From: Bacteroidales bacterium H5
GTDB taxonomy: Bacteria > Bacteroidota > Bacteroidia > Bacteroidales > Muribaculaceae
NCBI GenBank assembly: GCA_001701225.1
Contig: DAAQ01000004.1
Location: 28,237 to 92,236, forward strand
DNA: 64,000 nucleotides
Reading direction: 5' to 3'
The notes beneath the pieces were generated by a model. That model was not told where the DNA came from. It saw nothing but the letters and a program-made list of their open reading frames with translations, and ran no database searches. How positions within the stretch are numbered: the stretch's first letter is position 1; every line of letters starts with the position of its first letter. The position numbers were made by a program, and so were the translations under genes. Positions 57,283 through 64,000 of the stretch are shown piece by piece.

Positions 57283-59370
57283 ATGAAATTCCTCACATTC
57301 GTTTCATCGCTTCTGCTTTTGCCGTCATTTACCCCTGCCTTGGCAGAGGAGACAGACTCCATCCCGGCAACGCAACTTGACGAAGTCGTTGTAGAAGCCA
57401 TATTGCAGAGCACAGATGCGAAAAAGACGACATATCTGCCGACATCGAGACAGAAAAGCGCGTCACAGTCCGGGGCAGACCTCATCGACCAGATGGGAGT
57501 ACCACAGCTCAAGGTATCGCAAAGCGGAACAATAGAGACCAACTCGGGCAAAAAGGTTGCGGTGTTCATTGACTTTATCCCTGCCACACAGGAAGACCTG
57601 AAAGCTATGCGCATGTCTGACGTCAGGAAGGTCGAATATTATGAATTCCCCTCCGACCCTCGTCTGCAAGGCAACCAGTTTGTGGTCAACTACATCATGG
57701 CCAAATATGAATACGGCGGATATGTCAAGGGATTCGGTCTCGGCCAGCTGATTAACTACTCGGGCCAATTGCTCGGCAATGTGAGGGTACAGTACAAGAA
57801 AATGACCTACGACCTGATGGGTTACGGCTGGGGACTGAACAGTAACCATTATGGGGAGGAGCTGACTGAAAGATACCGCCTGCCTCAGGATGACGGGAGC
57901 ATGAGGATATTTGACAGGTATTCAAACACCACGTCATCAAAGGAAACGCGCCAACAGTATTTCGCCACATTCAAGGCCACCTACAACTCTGAAAAGATAC
58001 AGGCCTCCTCGCAAATCAAAGGCAACATAGACCGTCGTCCACACTCCGACCGGAGCGGTTCGGTCTTCTATCTGCCCGACCTGTTCCCGGCCTCGCAATA
58101 TGAGTCGGCGCTGCGCAACAACTCGAGATTCCTGTCGTACAACGGCTACTATTTCTTTGCCGTCACCAAAAACAACTCCATAACCTTCACTCCGTCATAC
58201 ACCTACTCGCATACGTCGCAAAACTCATCCTATCTCGAGACGGGATATTCCCCGCTGCTGAACGGAGCCACAGACAACACAAACCAGGTCACAGCCGAGC
58301 TGAAATACAGTCACGATTTCGGCAAGTATGGCAGCTTGCTATGCTTCGGACGGTTCTCGTATGAGTATAACCGCACACGCTATGGCGGCACGGCAGCCTC
58401 GCTCGACAAGGCAAAATCACATCAGACAGGCATTGGAGCATCCTATAACGTGAGCATCGGGAATTTCTATGGCCTGACCGGGTTCGGCTGGGACTGGGAC
58501 AGGCTGCAGTTCGGCGATATGGTCGACCACCCCTCCTCGCCTTGGTTCGACCTCTCGCTCCAATATGGATTCCGCGAGACCCATTCCCTCTCCACGACAT
58601 TCCATTACAGCTCATGGGAACCGTCGGCCGCCTACAAGAGCGCAAACATCATACAGTCCACGCCGCTGATGCGCTATACAGGCAATCCGAACCTCGTGCC
58701 GTCAAAGAGTTATGACATAGATTTCAGATACACATGGCTCCCCGACAACAACCACAGCCTCAGCGCCTATGCATGGGCTTGGATTGTCGGCGACAGGTAT
58801 GCTTACGACTATGAGGCCTCTCCAACAGGAATCCTCCGCACGATAAAGCAACCGATGGGAACCTTCGCGCAAGGCAAGTACGGCATGTCGTGGACACTGA
58901 GATTCCTCGCCCGTAAGCTCGTGTTCAGCGGACAGGTAGGACAGGTCCTCAATCACAACGGCGCCCCCTATGATGTCGACCGTTCCTATATCGACTGGTA
59001 CGCCCGTGTGAGATACTATCTCGACAGGTGGAATTTCACCCTGACCTATGTATCTGCCAACGCCGCTCCTGACGGATGCATGAACGGGATATGGCGCAAG
59101 GACAAAAGCGACTGGTATGTGACCGTCGGATGGTCGAATGATGACTGGAACCTGAGGGGCGACCTATTCAACCTCACGCGCTGGAACTGGCGCAGCAACC
59201 GGCAGGAGATGCAGAGCCGGTATTATGACACATTCAGGCAGACATACGACGGCTCAAGCCATGCCATGATACAGCTTTCGGCAACATATACCTTCGGATT
59301 CGGCAAGAAGGTCAAGAGAGATGACGAGCCGGGAGTATCGGGAAGCGCAGCCTCGGGAATCCTGAAATAA
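57283..59370 (+). CDS. Outer-membrane beta-barrel protein, TonB-dependent-receptor-like
   Basis: The start is ATG 57283 (signal MKFLTFVSSLLLLPSFTPAL), giving 695 residues. A TonB-box-like segment (TQLDEVVVEA) follows the signal. The plug-like region (GTIETNSGKKVAVFIDFIPA) is short, and the remainder is a many-stranded barrel with Tyr/Trp-rich strands. It resembles Bacteroidetes 'outer membrane beta-barrel' proteins without carboxypeptidase-like N-terminal extension. No SusD partner is next to it. The next gene encodes a TonB-like domain, so both may be functionally coupled. Confidence 0.78.
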   Translation: MKFLTFVSSLLLLPSFTPALAEETDSIPATQLDEVVVEAILQSTDAKKTTYLPTSRQKSASQSGADLIDQMGVPQLKVSQSGTIETNSGKKVAVFIDFIPATQEDLKAMRMSDVRKVEYYEFPSDPRLQGNQFVVNYIMAKYEYGGYVKGFGLGQLINYSGQLLGNVRVQYKKMTYDLMGYGWGLNSNHYGEELTERYRLPQDDGSMRIFDRYSNTTSSKETRQQYFATFKATYNSEKIQASSQIKGNIDRRPHSDRSGSVFYLPDLFPASQYESALRNNSRFLSYNGYYFFAVTKNNSITFTPSYTYSHTSQNSSYLETGYSPLLNGATDNTNQVTAELKYSHDFGKYGSLLCFGRFSYEYNRTRYGGTAASLDKAKSHQTGIGASYNVSIGNFYGLTGFGWDWDRLQFGDMVDHPSSPWFDLSLQYGFRETHSLSTTFHYSSWEPSAAYKSANIIQSTPLMRYTGNPNLVPSKSYDIDFRYTWLPDNNHSLSAYAWAWIVGDRYAYDYEASPTGILRTIKQPMGTFAQGKYGMSWTLRFLARKLVFSGQVGQVLNHNGAPYDVDRSYIDWYARVRYYLDRWNFTLTYVSANAAPDGCMNGIWRKDKSDWYVTVGWSNDDWNLRGDLFNLTRWNWRSNRQEMQSRYYDTFRQTYDGSSHAMIQLSATYTFGFGKKVKRDDEPGVSGSAASGILK

Positions 59371-59411
59371 AAATATTTTATGATTTTCCCGGCAAACTAA
59401 AAAAATTTCAT

Positions 59412-59419
59412 TATATTTG
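59412..59419 (+). promoter_or_regulatory. -7 box of the TonB-like gene
   Basis: TATATTTG, 28 bases before the ATG at 59448. It shows that the TonB-like gene can be expressed apart from the barrel gene. Confidence 0.6.
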
Positions 59420-59447
59420 CCATCGGTAAACCTAAAATATCACGATT

Positions 59448-60101
59448 ATGAAGAGTTTCCTGATTGCCGCTCTACTGCTCACGCAGTCCGGGCTTGCGCT
59501 GGCGCAACAGAGGTGCGCGGATGACACCACAGCCCGCATGATTCAGTTCCCGCTGACCGAAGCGGATACCAGACCCGTCTTCTACTATTTCAATGACGAA
59601 TGGATTGCAGAAGCAGGCGCCGGGATGGTCATGCCCGACTCAATCCTCAAAATCGAAATAAAGGACGACACGTACGGAAACCGCGCCGTCTTCATCACCG
59701 TATCGCCCGAGACACTTGCGCAACTGAAATCAAAGGTACATGAGGAGACCAAGAATCTGTTTATCAACTACGACCCCATCTGCGAGTTTCCGGGAGGTAA
59801 CGGCAAGCTCAAGGAGTGGCTTGAGGCCAACATCCGCGTGCCCGAGGGATATAAGGGAACCGAGAGGGTCGTGGTGACATTCAAGGTACAGCCCGACGGC
59901 ACAGTCACCGACCCCCGCATAGTGAAGGGAAGCAAGAATGAGGCCGCCAACAACGAGGCCATGAGGCTGGTGAGCGAGCTGCCGAGATTCCGCGTCAGAT
60001 ATTGCACACCGCGCAAAGCTCCGATCACCATGGGATTGCCCATCACCTTCAGGGAACCCGGCCTGATATATATCCGCGGAAACGAGAGCGCACAGCGCTG
60101 A
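59448..60101 (+). CDS. Secreted protein with TonB C-terminal-like domain
   Basis: This 217-residue protein has a signal peptide (MKSFLIAALLLTQSGLALAQ) instead of the TonB membrane anchor. The C-terminal half (GKLKEWLEANIRVPEGYKGT, ERVVVTFKVQPDGTVTDPRI, AMRLVSELPRFRV) matches the TonB C-terminal fold. It has neither the proline-rich spacer nor an inner-membrane helix, so it cannot transduce energy as classical TonB does. It lies after the outer-membrane barrel gene. Confidence 0.75.
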   Translation: MKSFLIAALLLTQSGLALAQQRCADDTTARMIQFPLTEADTRPVFYYFNDEWIAEAGAGMVMPDSILKIEIKDDTYGNRAVFITVSPETLAQLKSKVHEETKNLFINYDPICEFPGGNGKLKEWLEANIRVPEGYKGTERVVVTFKVQPDGTVTDPRIVKGSKNEAANNEAMRLVSELPRFRVRYCTPRKAPITMGLPITFREPGLIYIRGNESAQR

Positions 60102-60139
60102 CACCTCTGCCACATCTCCTACTGTAACAAAACAAACAT

Positions 60140-60190
60140 GACTTGCGGATTGTTAGAATCCTGAATGGTTCAACCAACAATCCGCAAGTC
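60140..60190 (+). promoter_or_regulatory. Strong hairpin just before the nhaA start
   Basis: GACTTGCGGATTGTT (60140-60154) and AACAATCCGCAAGTC (60176-60190) form a perfect 15-bp stem with a 21-base loop. It ends four bases before ATG 60195. There is no T-run, so it is not a normal terminator; it could control nhaA translation. Confidence 0.65.
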
Positions 60191-60194
60191 AATT

Positions 60195-61553
60195 ATGTCA
60201 TCACCCGCCTCACGCTCGATATTCTTTGCCGCACGGCGCGCGCTGTCGCACCATGCCACCGGCGGCAACGTGCTGATGTGTGCCACCGTTCTGGCACTGA
60301 TTGTGGCCAATATCCCGGGCCTCAACACACTCTACAACGATTTTTGGACACAGGAAATGCGCCTGCAGATAGGGAGTTTCAACGTCCTCTCGCACGCCGG
60401 GCATCCGATGACGGTGATTCAGTTCATCAACGATGCCCTTATGGCCATCTTCTTCTTCAACATCGGGCTTGAGATCAAGCGCGAGGTGCTTGTGGGCGAA
60501 CTCTCGTCATTCCGTCAGGCCCTGCTTCCCATCATGGCGGCAATCGGCGGCATGGCCGTGCCCGTCGGGATATTCTGGCTCATGTCGCGCGGCACAGACT
60601 ATGCCGGAGGCGCGGCCATCCCCATGGCCACCGACATTGCCTTCTCCCTCGGCATCATCGCCATGCTCGGCAGCCGTGTGCCCGTCTCGCTCAAGATTTT
60701 CCTCACCACCCTCGCCGTGGTCGATGACATCGGCGGCATCATCGTCATTGCCGCATTCTATTCTGGCCATATCGAGGCGTCTTATCTCGCATACGCCGCC
60801 ATCGGACTGCTTGTGCTGCTCGCAGGTGGTGCGTGGCTGAAGATACAGACCAAGATGTTCTATTTCATCGTCGGAGGTGTCGTGTGGTTCCTGGTGCTCA
60901 ACTCGGGCATCCACCCGACCATAGCCGGAGTGCTTGTGGCACTGACAGTCCCTGCGACCCCGGTCTATGCCCCTGAGAAATATATCAAGGTGATACGCGA
61001 CACCATACGCAATTTCCGCGAGACTGACGACATCGGCCTCGAGGCACGCGCCATGCTGAGTCACGAACAGCTCGACTGGCTCAAGGAAATCGAGTCGGCG
61101 TCAGACCGCGTCATCTCACCCCTCCAGGATATGGAAGACCAGTTGCACCCCCTCACCGACTACCTCATCATCCCCCTCTTCGCTTTTGCCAACGCTGGCA
61201 TCTTCCTGGGCGGATTCGACATCGCCTCGGTGTTCGGCGGCATCAGCCTGGCCATAATCCTCGGTCTTGTTGTGGGCAAGTTTGTGGGTATATTCACATT
61301 CTCATGGCTCACCGTCAAGACCGGGCTCGCCCCCATGCCGTCAGGTACCGACTGGCGTATGATAGCCGCGGTCTCGATGCTCGGCGGCATCGGGTTCACA
61401 GTCTCGCTCTTCATCGCAGACCTCACCTTCGGCAGTACGTCGGCCGTCTTGCTCAACCTCTCCAAACTCGGCATCATCGTTGGGTCGCTGGTGGCCGGAG
61501 TCGGCGGTTATCTGCTGCTGCGGGCATTCCTGCCAAAAGAAAAGAATGAATAG
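60195..61553 (+). CDS. nhaA: Na+/H+ antiporter NhaA
   Basis: The start is ATG 60195 (MSSPASRSIFFAARRALSHH), since an upstream ATG at 60165 lies in the loop of the hairpin. The 452-residue protein has about 12 TMs, with the ion-binding Asp pair in LAVVDDIGGIIVI and the TDIAFSLGIIA motif, as in NhaA. It exchanges sodium for protons and protects against salt and alkali. The C-terminal part includes a longer polar loop (RETDDIGLEARAMLSHEQLD) before the last TMs. No frameshift is visible. Confidence 0.93.
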   Translation: MSSPASRSIFFAARRALSHHATGGNVLMCATVLALIVANIPGLNTLYNDFWTQEMRLQIGSFNVLSHAGHPMTVIQFINDALMAIFFFNIGLEIKREVLVGELSSFRQALLPIMAAIGGMAVPVGIFWLMSRGTDYAGGAAIPMATDIAFSLGIIAMLGSRVPVSLKIFLTTLAVVDDIGGIIVIAAFYSGHIEASYLAYAAIGLLVLLAGGAWLKIQTKMFYFIVGGVVWFLVLNSGIHPTIAGVLVALTVPATPVYAPEKYIKVIRDTIRNFRETDDIGLEARAMLSHEQLDWLKEIESASDRVISPLQDMEDQLHPLTDYLIIPLFAFANAGIFLGGFDIASVFGGISLAIILGLVVGKFVGIFTFSWLTVKTGLAPMPSGTDWRMIAAVSMLGGIGFTVSLFIADLTFGSTSAVLLNLSKLGIIVGSLVAGVGGYLLLRAFLPKEKNE

Positions 61554-61599
61554 CGATGAAATTTGTGCCCCGATTGTACGGATTAATGAAATTTTTCCT

Positions 61600-61607
61600 T
61601 AATTTTG
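61600..61607 (+). promoter_or_regulatory. -7 box of pgk
   Basis: TAATTTTG, 36 bases before the pgk ATG, in an AT-rich stretch. Confidence 0.62.
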
Positions 61608-61642
61608 CAATCTGAAAAGACACTCTCAAAATATCATCATCA

Positions 61643-62890
61643 ATGACAATCGACCAGTACAATTTCAAAGGCAAGAAGGCCATTGTCCGCGTGGACTTCA
61701 ATGTGCCCCTCGACGAGAACGGCAACATCACCGATGACACCCGCATCCGCGGTGCCCTCCCCACCCTCAAGAAGATTCTCGCCGACGGCGGCAGCCTCAT
61801 CATCATGAGCCACATGGGCAAGCCCAAAGGCAAGGTTAACCCCAAGATGTCTCTCGCCCAGATCAAGGACGCCGTGGCCAAGGCTCTCGGCACCGAGGTA
61901 GAGTTCGCAGCCGACTGCGCCGACGCCGGCGTACAGGCCGCAGTCCTGAAGCCCGGTCAGGTACTCCTGCTCGAGAACCTCCGCTTCCACCCCGAGGAAG
62001 AGGGCAAGCCCGTAGGCATCGACAAGGAAGATCCCGCCTATGACGCTGCCAAGAAGGAGATGAAAGAGAAGCAGAAGGAGTTTGCAAAGAAACTCGCCTC
62101 GTATGCCGACGTATATGTGAACGACGCATTCGGCACCGCACACCGCCGTCACGCATCGACCGCCGTCATCGCCGACTATTTCCCCGCCGACGCCAAGATG
62201 CTCGGCTACCTCATGGAGAAAGAGGTCAAGGCCGTCGACAACATCCTCTCTGACATCAAGCGCCCCTTCACCGCCATCATGGGTGGCTCGAAGGTATCGA
62301 CCAAGATCGGCATCATCGAGAACCTCATGGACAAGGTTGACAACCTCATCCTCTGCGGCGGCATGACATACACCTTCGCCAAGGCTCTCGGCGGCAACGT
62401 AGGCAAGAGCATCTGCGAGGAGGACAAGCTCCAGCTCGCCCTCGACATCATCGAGAAGGCCAAGCAGAAGGGCGTGAACCTCGTGCTCGGCACAGACTGC
62501 GTGGCCGGCGACGATTTCAAGAACGACTGCAACACAATGGTTGTAAAGTCGGGCGAGATTCCCGCCGAGTGGGAAGGTCTCGACGCAGGTCCCGAGACCC
62601 GCGAGGCATTCAAGGCAGCCATCCTCCCCGCCAAGACCATCCTCTGGAACGGTCCCGCCGGCGTGTTTGAGTTCGACAACTTCACCGGTGGCTCGCGTGC
62701 AATCGCCGACGCCATCGTCGAGGCAACCGCAAACGGCGCCTTCTCGCTCGTAGGCGGCGGCGACTCCGTAGCCTGCATCAACAAGTTCGGCCTCGCCGAC
62801 AAGGTGAGCTACGTATCGACCGGCGGCGGTGCCCTCCTCGAAGCCATCGAGGGTAAAGTCCTCCCCGGCGTAGCAGCCATCAAGGGCTAA
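61643..62890 (+). CDS. pgk: Phosphoglycerate kinase
   Basis: This 415-residue glycolytic enzyme has the N-terminal RVDFNVPLDENG, the DAFGTAHRRHAST segment that binds 3-phosphoglycerate, IMGGSKVSTKIG, and the nucleotide-binding WNGPAGVFEFDNF and VGGGDSVACI. It interconverts 1,3-bisphosphoglycerate and 3-phosphoglycerate with ATP formation. Codon use is very biased, as for a highly expressed gene. It is followed by a strong terminator. Confidence 0.97.
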   Translation: MTIDQYNFKGKKAIVRVDFNVPLDENGNITDDTRIRGALPTLKKILADGGSLIIMSHMGKPKGKVNPKMSLAQIKDAVAKALGTEVEFAADCADAGVQAAVLKPGQVLLLENLRFHPEEEGKPVGIDKEDPAYDAAKKEMKEKQKEFAKKLASYADVYVNDAFGTAHRRHASTAVIADYFPADAKMLGYLMEKEVKAVDNILSDIKRPFTAIMGGSKVSTKIGIIENLMDKVDNLILCGGMTYTFAKALGGNVGKSICEEDKLQLALDIIEKAKQKGVNLVLGTDCVAGDDFKNDCNTMVVKSGEIPAEWEGLDAGPETREAFKAAILPAKTILWNGPAGVFEFDNFTGGSRAIADAIVEATANGAFSLVGGGDSVACINKFGLADKVSYVSTGGGALLEAIEGKVLPGVAAIKG

Positions 62891-62914
62891 TCTCCCGGAC
62901 TCACCAAGATAACG

Positions 62915-62952
62915 AATCCCGGTAAGACACACGATGTCTTGCCGGGATTTTT
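62915..62952 (+). terminator. Terminator after pgk
   Basis: AATCCCGGTAAGACA (62915-62929) pairs with TGTCTTGCCGGGATT (62935-62949) with one G-U pair, then TTT. Confidence 0.88.
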
Positions 62953-62973
62953 AATGACATATAGCATGACACA

Positions 62974-63002
62974 GCGGCGCCCGGGGGATGTCCGGGCGCC
63001 GC
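62974..63002. terminator. GC-rich hairpin
   Basis: GCGGCGCCCGG (62974-62984) and CCGGGCGCCGC (62992-63002) form an 11-bp stem. It lies just after the stop of the leftward small ORF at 63,026 and may be its 3' end structure. Confidence 0.6.
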
Positions 63003-63025
63003 AATTCGGTCGATAGCCGCGAGAA

Positions 63026-63178
63026 TCAATAATAGATCTCGCTGATTACTGCTGCATCATTGTCAGACTCGACCTGAGTCTCGCTGCTAGATACGCTCCA
63101 GGCGCTGAAGAAGAAATAAGAGACAAAATTGGATGCCGAGTCTAAGATAATGTGAAATTCAGGAAAATAAGTAGACAT
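63026..63178 (-). CDS. Candidate 50-residue small protein
   Basis: ATG 63178 to TGA 63026 encodes MSTYFPEFHIILDSASNFVS, then YFFFSAWSVSS and an acidic end ESDNDAAVISEIYY. It has an aromatic, hydrophobic core and acidic tail, and it is followed by the hairpin at 62,974-63,002. The surrounding DNA is AT-rich and unlike the repeat island to the right. No clear -7 box was found. It may be a real small protein or chance; I cannot tell. Confidence 0.35.
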   Translation of the reverse strand: MSTYFPEFHIILDSASNFVSYFFFSAWSVSSSETQVESDNDAAVISEIYY

Positions 63179-63379
63179 TTTTGAAAGAAGATTTGTAGTA
63201 TATCTTCAAAACACTCCGTGCTGGAATAAGTTCACTCCACGGCCTACAATTAACATATTTTAAATCATAGATACACCTCCCTCACCCAAATGGACGGTAC
63301 CTGGACATTCGATACGTCGGCGGGAGGATAATTTCCTCACGACATCGGAGCGCGAGAGGTATCTGAGAAAAGAAGACTT

Positions 63380-64000
63380 ACGCTCAAATCGTATCCAGCC
63401 CCGCGGAGGCGGGCGCAGCCTCAATAGCCTATGGGCTTGCCCATAGGTACTGGCATTCACCCATCCATTCGGGCTCCCGCAGGGTGTCCGGGCACCTCTG
63501 CCACAGTGCCGCGCTCCCCATGCTGGGGCCGCAGGATTATATCGCGACGGCTGACCTATGGACAAGCCCATAGGCTATTAAGACGGTGCCCTGCATCCGC
63601 AGGGCGCATCCTGTCGAGGCAGTATCGGCCTGACGCCCGGACGTCGGAGAGGCCATGTCTTAGTTACCATAATATCGTACTTATAACCACATCACCCTCG
63701 CCCCCCACACTGCGTGTGGGCTTCCTGATAATCCCCGGGCCTCTGGCCCTCCGAGACACCACACCTTCGGCCTCAGTCAACGCGTCCGACAGGACGCAAC
63801 TCCAACGCCACGTGTGCGGCTCCTCCGATTTGTCGCATAGATGACATCGCCCCTGTCGGGGCTCAGCTTGGGGGGACAGGTCTCCCGGGGGTGCCCTGCG
63901 GTCACCACCGGTTAGTCATGACATCGGCCCTGCCGGGCCTCATTAGCCACACGTCATGCAGGTGTCCGTCAGGACACCGATTTATCAGTAACCGGGTACG
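63380..64000. repeat. Palindrome-rich repeat island
   Basis: This stretch has no convincing gene. A 26-bp inverted repeat (63,423-63,448 and 63,554-63,579; 25 of 26 positions match) contains AATAGCCTATGGGCTTG. Around it are many micro-hairpins: CCCGC/GCGGG near 63,405, GCCCTGC/GCAGGGC near 63,590, CCCACAC/GTGTGGG near 63,700, GGGCC/GGCCC near 63,740, GTCC/GGAC near 63,785 and 63,968, GCCCC/GGGGC near 63,850 and GGCCC/GGGCC near 63,925. This looks like a non-coding genome-wide repeat family. Confidence 0.65.

Noticed and set aside
61640..62932. 430-residue leftward ORF opposite pgk
   Set aside because: Antisense shadow; pgk motifs are complete on the plus strand.
63260..63844. Two ORFs (103 and 137 residues) in the repeat island
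   Set aside because: Their products mirror each other through the inverted repeat and consist of Pro/Arg/Gly-rich sequence from palindromes.

Overview
This window looks like a piece of a Bacteroidales genome, most likely a gut Muribaculaceae-type organism. The support is: many promoters of the Bacteroidetes form (TTG/TTTG near -33, TAnnTTTG near -7), moderately high GC with strongly biased codons, an AURKAIP1/COX24-type 29-residue basic protein typical of the phylum, and Bacteroidales-style outer-membrane proteins. The genus is inference; no 16S rRNA or tRNA gene was seen.

Positions 1-17,400 are a prophage or phage-derived element, transcribed almost entirely leftwards. From right to left it carries two tandem XRE regulators (16,500-17,241, rightward), small regulators, a fused primase/SF3 helicase, a standalone SF3 ATPase, a protein ending in an SSB-like acidic tail, an antirepressor, an ASCH-like protein, two duplicated small-ORF/DUF5053-like units, a hicAB toxin-antitoxin pair, a holin, a candidate one-piece spanin, a candidate portal and several neck/tail-type proteins around a lysozyme. 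No integrase, terminase or capsid gene is visible, so the left part of the element lies outside the window. The most unusual feature is a duplicated ~195-nt leader (7,351-7,546 and 8,641-8,840). Three complementary segments differ between the copies in a compensatory way, which suggests a structured, possibly switching, regulatory RNA.

Positions 17,403-30,258 are a drug/stress export block: an AraC-regulated RND pump (adaptor, pump, outer-membrane factor), then a Crp-like regulator upstream of a leftward operon of a NAD(P)-binding protein, TolC-like channel, EmrA-like adaptor, EmrB-like MFS pump and a lactonase-like metallo-hydrolase. Positions 30,370-38,133 hold a locus I do not recognise as a described system: two related MFS carriers, a DcaP-like porin and two tandem cytoplasmic phospholipase B-like Ntn hydrolases. 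The arrangement suggests import and amide/ester hydrolysis of an unknown small molecule. Positions 38,307-41,782 are a galactan-type GH53-GH2 pair whose GH53 gene is interrupted by an in-frame amber codon.

Positions 42,061-62,890 are mostly housekeeping: a YczE/YitT-type membrane protein, a Bro-N/DinD-like protein, guaA, a KdsC-like phosphatase, a queuosine-precursor transporter, a HAD nucleotidase, an HU-family protein, the small COX24-type protein, rng, pnp, thrC, an acyltransferase, a nitrilase, an alpha/beta hydrolase, an outer-membrane barrel with a TonB-like secreted neighbour, nhaA and pgk. Positions 62,953-64,000 carry one candidate 50-residue ORF and then a repeat island rich in short palindromes. 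Family assignments were made by reading motifs, without database searches.
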